Shown here: piece after piece, positions 13,365-23,115 of the stretch | Numbering within the stretch: position 1 is the stretch's first letter | How the letters are laid out: every line of letters starts with the position of its first letter | Origin: Mesostigma viride | Lineage: Eukaryota; Streptophyta; Mesostigmatophyceae; Mesostigmatales; Mesostigmataceae | DNA: 64,000 nucleotides | NCBI GenBank assembly: GCA_009746045.1 | Contig: RPFO01000248.1 | Coordinates: 7,501-71,500, forward strand | Direction: 5' to 3' | Position numbers and translations under genes: made by a program | Notes under the pieces: generated by a model | What the model was told of the DNA's origin: nothing | Databases searched by the model: none | Seen by the model: only the letters and a program-made list of their open reading frames with translations

Positions 13365-14078
13365 ATGCCTATGCAGGTGGAAGGCCGAGTCGGCCAAGGC
13401 ACCGTGAAACTTGAGGCAGTTGCCGCCAAGGTAGACGCCCTGGCCACGCAGGTCCCCGAGATCGCCGAGCGAACGGCCACCATCGCCGCCCAACCTGCTG
13501 GTAGGGCTAGTGATGACCCCTCGACTCGCGCCTCCTGGGCGGACCTGCTCAAGAGCCAGGCATCCTCTACCACGACCGCCATCACCACCAAGCTCCAGGA
13601 GCTGGAAGACACGCGCCGCGAGGCCGCTGACCGCGACCGTCGCCGCTGCCGGGTCATCCTCAGGCGCTTCGACATGCTGCCGGAGGAGACCCCAGACTCT
13701 CTTCTCGACGAGCTGAAGAAACAGCTCTTGGCGCGCATGCAGCTGCCAGGTGCGATACTGCAGGGCGCCTACCGCCTGCCCCATCCACGGGCCAAGGCTG
13801 GGCCCCCTCCAGTGGTCCTCACCTTCAGCGACATCACAGCCCGAGTTCGGTTCCTCTCTCGCCGCAAGAAGCTGGTGGACACCTCCTGGTCGCTTGACGA
13901 CGACCTGACGCCAGCCCAGCAGCAGCAACGCCGCGATCAGTGGCCCGACTACATCCGCCACAAGACCAACCCCGAGAAGCCCCAAGTGTACTGGCGGGGC
14001 GGGGACCTCTACGTCAACAAGAAACTGTGGAAGCCCCCCGGGCTTCCCCGGGATAGAGCACTCCAGCTAGTTGTCTAG
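13365..14078 (+). CDS. LINE-type ORF1 protein, open 237-codon copy
   Basis: An uninterrupted ORF1 copy from a subfamily different from 7633-13201. Residues 1-45 have a heptad pattern (VKLEAVAAKVDALATQVPEI) fitting a coiled coil; ASWADLLKSQ follows near residue 57; an RRM-like core spans about 95-165 (CRVILRRFDMLPEETPD ... PPPVVLTFSDITARVRFL); the C-terminal domain has SLDDDLTPAQQQQRRDQW and VYWRGGDLYVNKKLW. L1 ORF1p has the same order. The ATG at 13365 lies at a junction with repeat sequence, so the true N terminus may be missing. No ORF2 follows. Confidence 0.7.
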   Translation: MPMQVEGRVGQGTVKLEAVAAKVDALATQVPEIAERTATIAAQPAGRASDDPSTRASWADLLKSQASSTTTAITTKLQELEDTRREAADRDRRRCRVILRRFDMLPEETPDSLLDELKKQLLARMQLPGAILQGAYRLPHPRAKAGPPPVVLTFSDITARVRFLSRRKKLVDTSWSLDDDLTPAQQQQRRDQWPDYIRHKTNPEKPQVYWRGGDLYVNKKLWKPPGLPRDRALQLVV

Positions 14079-14802
14079 ATGGGGGCAATCGATGATGGGA
14101 TAGCTTAGGCATTACAGCACTTGAAACGATATTAGCGCACAGCGTTATAGTACCTTCAATTAGCTCTGGCACCTTGTGGCCATCAGCTTGCGCCTTAATT
14201 AGCCGACGTCTTGAGCCCACCTCACATTTGTAGCATAAGCTATGCGTCAGCCTACCTATGGTATTGCACTGGTTGTATTGCACCCACAGTGTTGCGCCCC
14301 GGCACCATGCCGTGGAGAGAGCGCTCTGTGGCCTGCCCACCTGCGGCAGTGAGAGAAGCTAGGGCGCCCTCCCTCCTTCTCACTGTGTATATAGGGTTGA
14401 AGGTTCCTTTACTCTGTATTGGCACCCACGTGACGCAGTCACGTGCTTATTAATTAATTAATTAATGCCTATGCAGAGAGATGCTCTCTGTTGAGAAGCC
14501 ATGCCCTAGCTCTTGTATAGCCATGATGATCTTCCCCCACATGACATACTCCCCCTTAGCTGGGCATAGTGTGAAGATCATGAGGGTGCAGATGCCCTGG
14601 TGCACCTAGAGCAAGGGTAGCTTACAGTCCCACCCTTGCAGGAAGTAGCCCAGAATGTATTAAAAGCCATATGCCCCTTCTCAGGGATATGTGCTACATA
14701 TTCTCCCAACGGAGTTATGTTACAATTCAATTCAATTCAATTCAATTCAATTCAATTCAATTCAATTCAATTCAATTCAATTCAATTCAATTCAATTCAA
14801 TG
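14079..14802 (+). mobile_element. retroelement 3' UTR with (AATTC)n tail
   Basis: Follows the ORF1 at 13365-14078. From about 14470 it matches (inverted) 15029-15179 plus 20012-20150 and 26190-26480. It ends CTCCCAACGGAGTTATGTTAC and runs straight into about 15 AATTC units (14726-14801). Other copies carry (TTAA)n at the same boundary, so the microsatellite looks like a 3' tail. Confidence 0.65.
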
Positions 14803-15254
14803 GTGGCAGCCCGCAGTCACGTGTCTATTAATTAATTAATTAATGGTGGCAGCCCCCTGACGACCCTGCCAACTACCGAGGAGTCTGCATCCAGCGCGCC
14901 GCACTCATGTTGTTCATGCGCATGGAACTTTAGTTGGATTAATTAATGAATGAATAGACACGTGACTGCGTCTGCAAGTGAGCATAAGTCCTCAGTGGGA
15001 GGGGAACATGGGATGGAATGGATTAATATTAATTAAGAACATAACTCCGTTGGGAGTGTCTGTAGCACATATCCCAGAGAAAGGGCATATGGCTTTTAAT
15101 ACATTCTAAGCTACTTCCTGCAAGGGTGGGAATGTAAACAACACTTGCTCTGGGTGCACCAAGGGCACCTGCACCACCAGAGGGGATTCATAGGTGTTTG
15201 CTCAATTTCACAAGTCTTCAAATGAGTAAAAAAAAAATCTTTCAGATCTGAGGG

Positions 15255-16925
15255 TACCTAAAGCTGGACTGTTGCAGGCAGCATGTAGACCATGAAAATA
15301 GACCACCCACGAAAATTGGGCTCATTCTGAGCTCAAATGGTGACATGTGACAGCATACATGTGCAGTTTTTCGTCATTTCCCCCCTTTACTTACATGAAA
15401 CAAATATGAATAGTGGACAAATGAACTCATTTCAGGCTGGATTCTTGCAGGCAGCATCTAGACCATGAAAATAGACCACCCACAAAAATTGGGCTCATTC
15501 TGAGCTCAAATGGTGACATGTGACAGCATACATGTGCAGTTTTTCGTCATTTTCCCCCTTTTCTTACATGAAACAAATATGAATAGTGGACAAATGAACT
15601 CATTTCAGGCTGGATTCTTGCAGGCAGCATGTAGACCATGAAAATAGACCACCCACAAAAATTGGGCTCATTCTGAGCTCAAATGGTGACATGTGACAGC
15701 ATACATGTGCAGTTTTTCGTCATTTTCCCCCTTTTCTTACATGAAACAAATATGAATAGTGGACAAATGAACTCATTTCAGGCTGGATTCTTGCAGGCAG
15801 CATCTAGACCATGAAAATAGACCACCCACAAAAATTGGGCTCATTATGAGCTCAAATGGTGACATGTGACAGCATACATGTGCAGTTTTTCGTCATTTTC
15901 CCCCTTTTCTGACATGAAACAAATATGAATAGTGAACAAATGAACTCATATCAGGCTGGATTCTTGCAGGCAGCATTTATACCATGAAAATAGACCACCC
16001 ACAAAAATTGGGCTCATTATGAGCTCAAATGGTGACATGTGACAGCATACATGTGCAGTTTTTCGTCATTTTCCCCCTTTTCTTACATGAAACAAATATG
16101 AATAGTGAACAAATGAACTCATTTCAGGCTGGATTCTTGCAAGCAGCATCTAGACCATGAAAATAGACCACCCACAAAAATTGGGCTCATTCTGAGCTCA
16201 AATGGTGACATGTGACAGTGTAAATATGCAGCTTTTCGTCATTTGCACCGCGGTTTCTTACATGAAACAAATAGGAATCATGACCAAATGAACTCATATC
16301 GAGCTGCCAGGATTCTTGCAAGCAACATTTAAACCATAATACTACACCACCTACAAAAATTGGGCTCATTATGAGCTCAAATGGTGACATGTGACAGTAT
16401 AAATATGCAGTTTTACGCCATTTTCATCGTTTTCTTACACGAAATAAATAGGAATCATGACCAAATGAGCTCATATCGAGCTGGATTCTTGCAAGCTACA
16501 TTTAAACCATAATACTAGACCACCTACAAAAATTGGGCTCATTATGAGCTCAAATGGTGACATGTGACAGTATAAATATGCAACCTTTTGTCATTTGCAC
16601 CGGTTTCTTACATGAAACAAATAGGAATCATGAACCAATGAACTCATATCCAGCTGGATTCTTGCAAGCTACATTTAAACCATAATACTACACCACCTAC
16701 AAAAATTGGGCTCATTATGAGCTCAAATGGTGACATGTGACAGTATGAATATGCAGTTTTACGCCATTTGCACCGGTTTCTTACATGAAACAAATAGGAA
16801 TCATGACCAAATGAACTCATATCAAGCTGGATTCTTGCAAGCAACATTTAAACCATAATACTAGACCACCTACAAAAATTGGGCTCATTCGATCTGAGCT
16901 CAAATGGTGACATGTGACAGTATAT
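15255..16925 (+). repeat. about 173-bp tandem array, left arm (10 units)
   Basis: The landmark ACATGTGACAG recurs every 172-179 bp from about 15343 to 16909. The first five to six units are near-identical (GCAGCATCTAGACCATGAAAAT); the inner ones form a second subtype (ACCATAATACTA, AGGAATCATGACC). Confidence 0.9.
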
Positions 16926-17128
16926 GAAAAGAGACAACAAACGTGGACTGAAGCATTGGCACGCTGAGCCCCGTGCATGTCTGAGACCAGTTGTCTGAAA
17001 AGAGACAACAAACGTGGCAGCATGGCACGCCGAGCCCCGTGCATGTCTGAGACCAGTTGTCTGAAAAGAGACAACAAACGTGGAAGCATGGCACGCCGAG
17101 CCCCGTGCATGTCTGAGACCAGTTGTCT
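16926..17128 (+). repeat. 66-bp tandem repeat, 3 units
   Basis: TGAAAAGAGACAACAAACGT starts at 16925, 16996 and 17062; each unit ends GACCAGTTGTC. Followed by the palindrome CGCGGATCCGCG near 17147. Confidence 0.85.
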
Positions 17129-17526
17129 GAACTGAAACGTAAAAAGCGCGGATCCGCGTAAGGCGCGATGTCTACTGGCTCAGGACAGTATATATATATA
17201 TAAGTAACATTTAAACTCAGCCCAGTTTTGACGTCATTTCCAACTGAAAAAATTATTAATTAAATAATTCATTGATAAAACACGCGCTCCTATTGGGGAG
17301 TCGCAGAGCACAATAATACATGTTAAAGTGCTTTTCATCCCTGTATGTTGCACGCTGGGATCTAAAACTGAAAAATTTAAACTCACATCAATAAGGCTAG
17401 TCTGAGTCTGAGTCATCAATTATGTGGGGAGGGCGGCGCTTGTGGCGCGGGGTCGCCTTCGCTTGCTTGCTAGCCGTGCCCCGGTGTGCGACCTGCTTCG
17501 ATCCGAACGCACTCTACTATCTCCGC

Positions 17527-17817
17527 CTAACCTCGCGCAGTCGAGTCGGGTGGCAGATTGGGTAACTCTACACCTGGGCATGCGCAAAGCGCAGCTCGCA
17601 CCTCATCTAACCCTACTATTTCATCGTCCCCGTCTGTGTAGAGCACATGGACCATGTTGTGCTCCTTATTAAACGCCGTCACATGGGCATGATACCGCTT
17701 CTCCCCTGAGTTTGGGCCTGAAAATATCTTGCATACCGGGGTCCCCACCAACCATTCCGGCTCGTGCACGTCCATGACATGCGATTTGAAAAGTGCCATC
17801 GCCGTCTTCTCCGCCAT
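17527..17817 (-). CDS. small protein with Tudor-like (PTM/DIR17-type) domain
   Basis: 96 codons from ATG 17817. Residues 22-72 read WLVGTPVCKIFSG, KRYHAHVTAFN, MVHVLYTDGDDEIVGLDEV. The pattern VG-x-x-V-x-K-x-F ... V-x-x-Y/F ... Y-x-DGD-x-E-x-x-x-LDE-x-R matches the small Tudor-like fold found in plant PTM and DIR17 and in many algal chromatin proteins. Such domains bind modified histone tails or serve as protein docks; the role here is unknown. It sits at the centre of the 4.8-kb element, between its satellite blocks, so it is either cargo captured from a host gene or an element gene. It could also be one exon of something longer. Confidence 0.5.
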   Translation of the reverse strand: MAEKTAMALFKSHVMDVHEPEWLVGTPVCKIFSGPNSGEKRYHAHVTAFNKEHNMVHVLYTDGDDEIVGLDEVRAALCACPGVELPNLPPDSTARG

Positions 17818-17871
17818 CGCTGATTCCGTTTTCTGTGCTTATTCCGTTTTCCCACCCCTCATGTTTCGCGC

Positions 17872-18850
17872 ACATACGAAAAGGACTTGAATTTCCTTGC
17901 TAACAGGTCGGTCTCGGCAATTCATCTTGCATTCACTGGAATTCATTCATCGAAGCCCCGAGACTGCCCGTCCAGTCTGAACATACGAAAAGGACTTGAA
18001 TTTCCTTGCTAACAGGTCGGTCTCGGCAATTCATCTTGCATTCACTGGAATTCACTCATCGAAGCCCCGAGACTGCCCGTCCAGTCTGAACATACGAAAA
18101 GGACTTGAATTTCCTTGCTAACAGGTCGGTCTCGGCAATTCATCTTGCATTCACTGGAATTCACTCATCGAAGCCCCGAGACTGCCCGTCCAGTCTGAAC
18201 ATACGAAAAGGACTTGAATTTCCTTGCTAACAGGTCGGTCTCGGCAATTCATCTTGCATTCACTGGAATTCACTCATCGAAGCCCCGAGACTGCCCGTCC
18301 AGTCTGAACATACGAAAAGGACTTGAATTTCCTTGCTAACAGGTCGGTCTCGGCAATTCATCTTGCATTCACTGGAATTCACTCATCGAAGCCCCGAGAC
18401 TGCCCGTCCAGTCTGAACATACGAAAAGGACTTGAATTTCCTTGCTAACAGGTCGGTCTCGGCAATTCATCTTGCATTCACTGGAATTCACTCATCGAAG
18501 CCCCGAGACTGCCCGTCCAGTCTGAACATACGAAAAGGACTTGAATTTCCTTGCTAACAGGTCGGTCTCGGCAATTCATCTTGCATTCACTGGAATTCAC
18601 TCATCGAAGCCCCGAGACTGCCCGTCCAGTCTGAACATACGAAAAGGACTTGAATTTCCTTGCTAACAGGTCGGTCTCGGCAATTCATCTTGCATTCACT
18701 GGAATTCACTCATCGAAGCCCCGAGACTGCCCGTCCAGTCTGAACATACGAAAAGGACGAATTTCCTTGCTAACAGGTCGGTCTCGGCAATTCATCTTGC
18801 ATTCACTGGAATTCATTCATCGAAGACCCGAGACTGCCCGTCCAGTCTGA
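17872..18850 (+). repeat. 109-bp tandem array, 9 units
   Basis: ACATACGAAAAGG starts at 17872, 17981, 18090, 18199, 18308, 18417, 18526, 18635 and 18744. Middle units are essentially identical and carry ATTCACTCATCG; the first and last carry ATTCATTCATCG, and the last lacks 3 bp. 109 is not a multiple of 3, so it is not a coding repeat. Confidence 0.95.
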
Positions 18851-18999
18851 ACTTCATACTACCGTTGTACGAAATTCAGACTGCACGAACCTCGAGGATT
18901 GTCAATGAATGCCCATGAATTTCATTTGGTCGCACAAAAATGTTTTATTCAAGAGAACAGTGGCAATGGCATCAAACTGCATTGTTTTCCTTTCATTTG

Positions 19000-19905
19000 T
19001 CACCTTTTGAGCTGTAAACAGTCTATTTTGATGGTCTACATGCTGCTTACAAGTTTCCAGCCTGATCTGAGTTCATTTGTTCAATATTCATATTTGTTTC
19101 ATGTAAGATAACCGAGAAAATGACGAAAAACTGCACATGTATGCTGTCACGTGTCACCATTTGAGCTCAGAATGAGCCCAATTTTTGTGGGTGGTCTATT
19201 TTTATGGTCTAGATGCTGCCTGCAAGAATCCAGCCTGAAATGAGTTCATTTGTTCACTGTTCATATTTGTTTCATGTAAGAAAAGGGGGAAAATGACGAA
19301 AAACTGCACATGTATGCTGTCACATGTCACCATTTGAGCTCAGAATGAGCCCCATTTTTGTGGGTGGTCTATTTTCATGGTCTAGATGCTGCCTGCAAGA
19401 ACCCAGCCTGATATGAGTTCATTTGTTCACTGTTCATATTTGTTTCATGTAAGAAAAGGGGGAAAATGACGAAAAACTGCACATGTATGCTGTCACATGT
19501 CACCATTTGAGCTCAGAATGAGCCCAATTTTTGTGGGTGGTCTATTTTCATGGTCTAGATGCTGCCTGCAAGAATCCAGCCTGATATGAGTTCATTTGTT
19601 CACTATTCATATTTGTTTCATGTAAGAAAAGGGGGAAAATGACGAAAAACTGCACATGTATGCGGTCAAATGTCACCATTTGAGCTCAGAATGAGCCCAA
19701 TTTTTGTGGGTGGTCTATTTTCATGGTCTAGATGCTGCCTGCAAGAACCCAGCCTGATATGAGTTCATTTGTTCACTATTCATATTTGTTTCATGTAAGA
19801 AAAGGGGGAAAATGACGAAAAACTGCACATGTATGCTGTCACATGTCACCATTTAAGCTCAGAATGAGCCCAATTTTTGTGGGTGGTCTATTTTCATGGT
19901 CTGAA
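19000..19905 (-). repeat. about 173-bp tandem array, right arm (5-6 units, inverted)
   Basis: Reverse complement of the 15255-16925 units: ACATGTCACC recurs near 19150, 19323, 19496, 19668 and 19840, with a more diverged unit at about 19000. Confidence 0.9.
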
Positions 19906-20227
19906 GGCTGGATGACCCCTGCTTTATTGACAAATATAAGGATTTAATCACATGTGGAAAAATTGAGTAAAATTTATGAAATTGAGCACTGAAACACTTA
20001 TGAATCCCCTCCCACGATCTCTCAAGCTCAACCCAGCTAAGGGGAGCCTGTCATGGGGGGGGAAGATCACCATGGCTATACAAAGAGCTAGGGCATGGCT
20101 TCTCAACAGAGAGCGACTCTCTGCATAGGCAGAGCAGGGCTAAATTCTTAATGCAACATCCATGGGGGGTCCGATTATAGGCATGGCTTGGCTAAATTCT
20201 GAAGGCCTCATCCATGGGGGCCATTAT

Positions 20228-22020
20228 TGTCTATCTACCTGGAAAAAGGCCTCAATTGAGGCCTTTTCATAAATTGGGTGTTGCATGTAATTACAATGAG
20301 CCAACAAACTTTATTCCAAATATGAGTGAAGGCCATGCATTATTATGATTGTTTCGGGGTTCCCAGCACTTAACATCAGTCATATAGCCCTAATACATAT
20401 TTAATTATGATTTAATAAAACAGGTTGTCGCTGCGACGGCACCATCAACACAACATGACCATAGATACAAGCGACCAAAAGGCGTCAGTACTCAGTTCCA
20501 TCTGCATGTAACGTGTCTTTTGGACCTTACGAGGTTCCCCCACGACATGGTAAGCATGGCATGACATGGCATGCTCCCCAAGGGACCCCTCACACACACT
20601 TGCACGGCCGGGGCTGTCGCGCAGCACTGCAGGCAGCAATAGCCTGCCATGGGTATTGCACGTAACCATGAGGAATCCAAAGCCTCTATTACAAACACGC
20701 ACAAGGATCATGCATTATAATGATAGGTGTGACCTTCCAAGCGCGTAGCTTCACTCACATAGCCCCAATATCTAGGTTGTTACGGTATATTATGACAGGG
20801 GTTTGCTGCCGCGGCAGCAGATGAACAGCACATGGCAAGATATACAAGCATGACTGGACAACATTTGCACAGCCTACTAGACCTCTTAGCTTGATTTCGG
20901 GCTTTGCAAGGGTTGCCTGAGACATGGCCAGCATGGCAGGAACTGCCATGCTTCTTATGGAAAGCAAACACGTCTATAAGGCGGGGGCCAGCCGCAGAGC
21001 ACTGCACGAAGTACTGTAACCTGCCTTACGTCACATCGGCACTAGGCGCCGATAGGCAGCTAAAAACTGACGATATCACAAGCAAATGGATGCCATATTA
21101 CCTTACTACCACCAGGACGCACTTACCTTTCACACCCCTCACACCCGGGATCACTAGGCACGCATATGCGCTGGCGCTGAACGTGGCTGCATTAGAAAAG
21201 CTGTTCAAGCTCGGCGTTTTCAAGTTGTCCGGAAGCGATGCAGCCCGCAAATCTGGCCGGACAGACGCTCCATGCGTCGTCCATTGACGTATGAAAGCGG
21301 CTGCAGCGGCCTCACCAGCGCTGTTCGCATAATGGCGCTCCCATAGCTGGGGGCGCGCGCGCGTTTATTGTCCGCATCCCAGTTTTTCCTAGCTAAAAAC
21401 ACCCCTTCCTCTAGTACCTACGGATCCACGCCAAAAGGCTCGAAAATAGCCAGTGCCCCTTTAGTCACGGCTGCCCCAACATCCCCCCCCGCCGTTCCGC
21501 TAGTCTCTTCCCAGCATATCGAAGCACCGGCCTGCTGGCAGGCGCACTATCAACGCCAATTACGCCCCAGCTGAATTTCACTAACCTGGCATTCAGCACA
21601 CAAATAACGACCCCACGAATTTAGAAATTGACTTTTGACCCATTTAGCGATCGGGCTAGCTTCACGGATAAATTATCTACCCAACGAGCTCCTTACTGGT
21701 CGAAATGATGCACGAACGTGGCCATACGGTCTATTTTACTCGAGGCCGCCATGGTCGTGCATTCGTGAAAATTCGTCGTCCGGTTGCACGAAAGTGGCCA
21801 AAATAGGTACTTTTCCACCTCACATATCTTTCAGTAACCGTCGACCCCTGTCGACCCCAACGGGTCAGGAGGCTCAGCACATATACCAGATTCGCGCCAC
21901 TGGGGCCGGACGACCCATAGGACCGGTCCTTCCCGCCAAAATTACCGTCCCCATGTGGCCTTGGTGAAAAAGGCCTCAATTGAGCCAAAAGGCCTCAATT
22001 GAGGCCTCTGGGTAAATGGA
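20228..22020. mobile_element. element E, palindrome-ended DNA element with 6-bp duplication
   Basis: Flanked by CATTAT (20222-20227, 22021-22026); the empty site is at 32150 (GCCATTATGGGCGC). The imperfect ends read TGTCTATCTACCTGG and, inverted, TCCATTTACCCAG, each leading into the palindrome GGCCTCAATTGAGGCC (one on the left, near 20249; two on the right, the inner one imperfect). Interior: two related blocks (about 20415-20760 and 20795-21010). No recognisable ORF. Superfamily not assigned. Confidence 0.7.
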
Positions 22021-22072
22021 CATTATGGGCGCACATGCGCTGGGGCCGCGTGGTAGGCTAAGCCTTACTAAT

Positions 22073-22630
22073 CTACACTACTGCTATATTTCCTAGACAG
22101 TCTGGGTTTGCTGAGGTGGCAGGGGGTGCCTGCCAGGGCTTGTGGTCGACGTGGATGACGTCCCCCCTCCAGTATACCGGTTTCCCCCCTGCGCTTTGCC
22201 GTATCTGGAGGTAGGTCGGCCATAGCTCGCGTCGCCGTTGTTGCTGGGCCAGGGTCAGGTCGTCGTCCAGCGTGAAGTGAGTCCCCGAGAGCTTCTTGCG
22301 GTTTTTAAGAAACAACAGCTTGTCCGCCATGTACTTAAAGGTGAGGAGCACGGGTGCCGGGCCAGCCTTACCCCGCGCACGGGGGAGGCGAACAGCCGAC
22401 ATGTGCAGCTCACCAGTAATGTGCATGGGGGCAAAAATGTCGCGCTTAAATGCCGTAAGAAGAGTTGTCGAGTCCTCACCTGCCGGCTGGTCGAAGTTCT
22501 TGACTATGACGTTGTGGCTGCGCTGGGTGCGGTCGGCCTCCTCGCGGAGGTCGAGGGCTTGTTGTTTAAGCTGTGCCGCGATGGTGGCGGTGGTGGAGAT
22601 GGCGTGGTGCTTGAGCAGGTCCGCTGGATG
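22073..22630 (-). pseudogene. LINE-type ORF1, C-terminal half
   Basis: MHITGELHMSAVRLPRARGK, VLLTFKYMADKLLFL, HFTLDDDLTLAQQQRRREL and PVYWRGDVIHVDHKPW; nearly identical to 32223-32750. Truncated at 22630, where it abuts an unrelated LINE 3' end. A frame change lies near 22426-22479. The homologous TTAA insertion site here reads CTTGAG on the plus strand, so it lacks TTAA. Confidence 0.7.
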
Positions 22631-22639
22631 GAATGTATG

Positions 22640-23100
22640 GTGTAAGCTATCTAGGTCCTAGTTACAGGGTTGTGGGCACCACGGCCCGAATCACTATGAA
22701 TGCCATACGTGGTCACACGCGGAGCCCCCACAGACTTGGGGGTGCATGGTCTCCTTCATCACTACTTGCCATCTATCCGTGCGTACCATCTGCCTCCAGA
22801 TTACAGACAAACCAGGAGGCTGCCCGGGTGTGAGCCCGTCACGTCTAGTGTAGCACATGTCCATGCCGAGTCTATCACGAAAAGTTCACGGGTGGCGGCC
22901 CTGCCGCGCGCGGCCTGGGGCACGCCACGTGAGGACATATCGCCCAGGCTGGGTGGGCTTGGTTCCTGCTAGTCTATCTGATGTGTCTACCTGATCTGTG
23001 CGGGCCAGGTTCCCGGCTAGGCCCAGGCGCCTGTGCCTAATAATGTGGGAAACATAGGGCAAATCAGCGTACAAATCCTCATTACTAATGTGCAAACCAA
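22640..23100 (-). pseudogene. LINE ORF2 C-terminal end and 3' UTR
   Basis: Reading the minus strand from about 23095: LYADLPYVSHIIRHRRLGLA, NLARTDQVDTSDRLAGTK, QPGRYVLTWRAPGR. Nearly identical to 25585-26052, with a few substitutions. The 3' UTR runs to the GGTGTAAGCTATCTAGGTCC block at about 22640. Confidence 0.7.
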
Positions 23101-23115
23101 TTATTAATTAATTAA

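Larger units (their letters stand above)
15180..20011. mobile_element. 4.8-kb DNA element with satellite-array arms, 3-bp duplication
   Basis: Ends GAGGGGATTCATA...TATGAATCCCCTC, followed inward by GTGTTT...CTCAATTTCA on both sides. Flanked by CCA (15177-15179, 20012-20014). The empty site at about 26335-26350 reads CACCACCACGATCTCTC. Inside, in order: about ten 173-bp units, three 66-bp units, a Tudor-like ORF on the minus strand, nine 109-bp units, then five to six 173-bp units in inverse orientation. The superfamily is unknown; no transposase was recognised. Confidence 0.75.
15029..22635 (-). mobile_element. ORF1-only retroelement, interrupted twice
   Basis: Reading the minus strand: ORF1 C-terminal half (22630-22073), 3' flank to 22021, element E (20228-22020), 3' UTR (20227-20012), the 4.8-kb element (15180-20011), then the 3' end (15179-15029) and a TTAAT-rich tail near 15010. 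Removing both inserts restores sequence seen uninterrupted at 26190-26545 and 32140-32240. ORF2 is absent between ORF1 and the 3' end. Confidence 0.65.

Noticed and set aside
17872-18850. CRISPR-like array
   Set aside because: The whole 109-bp unit is repeated with no unique spacers, and the context is eukaryotic; it is a plain tandem array.
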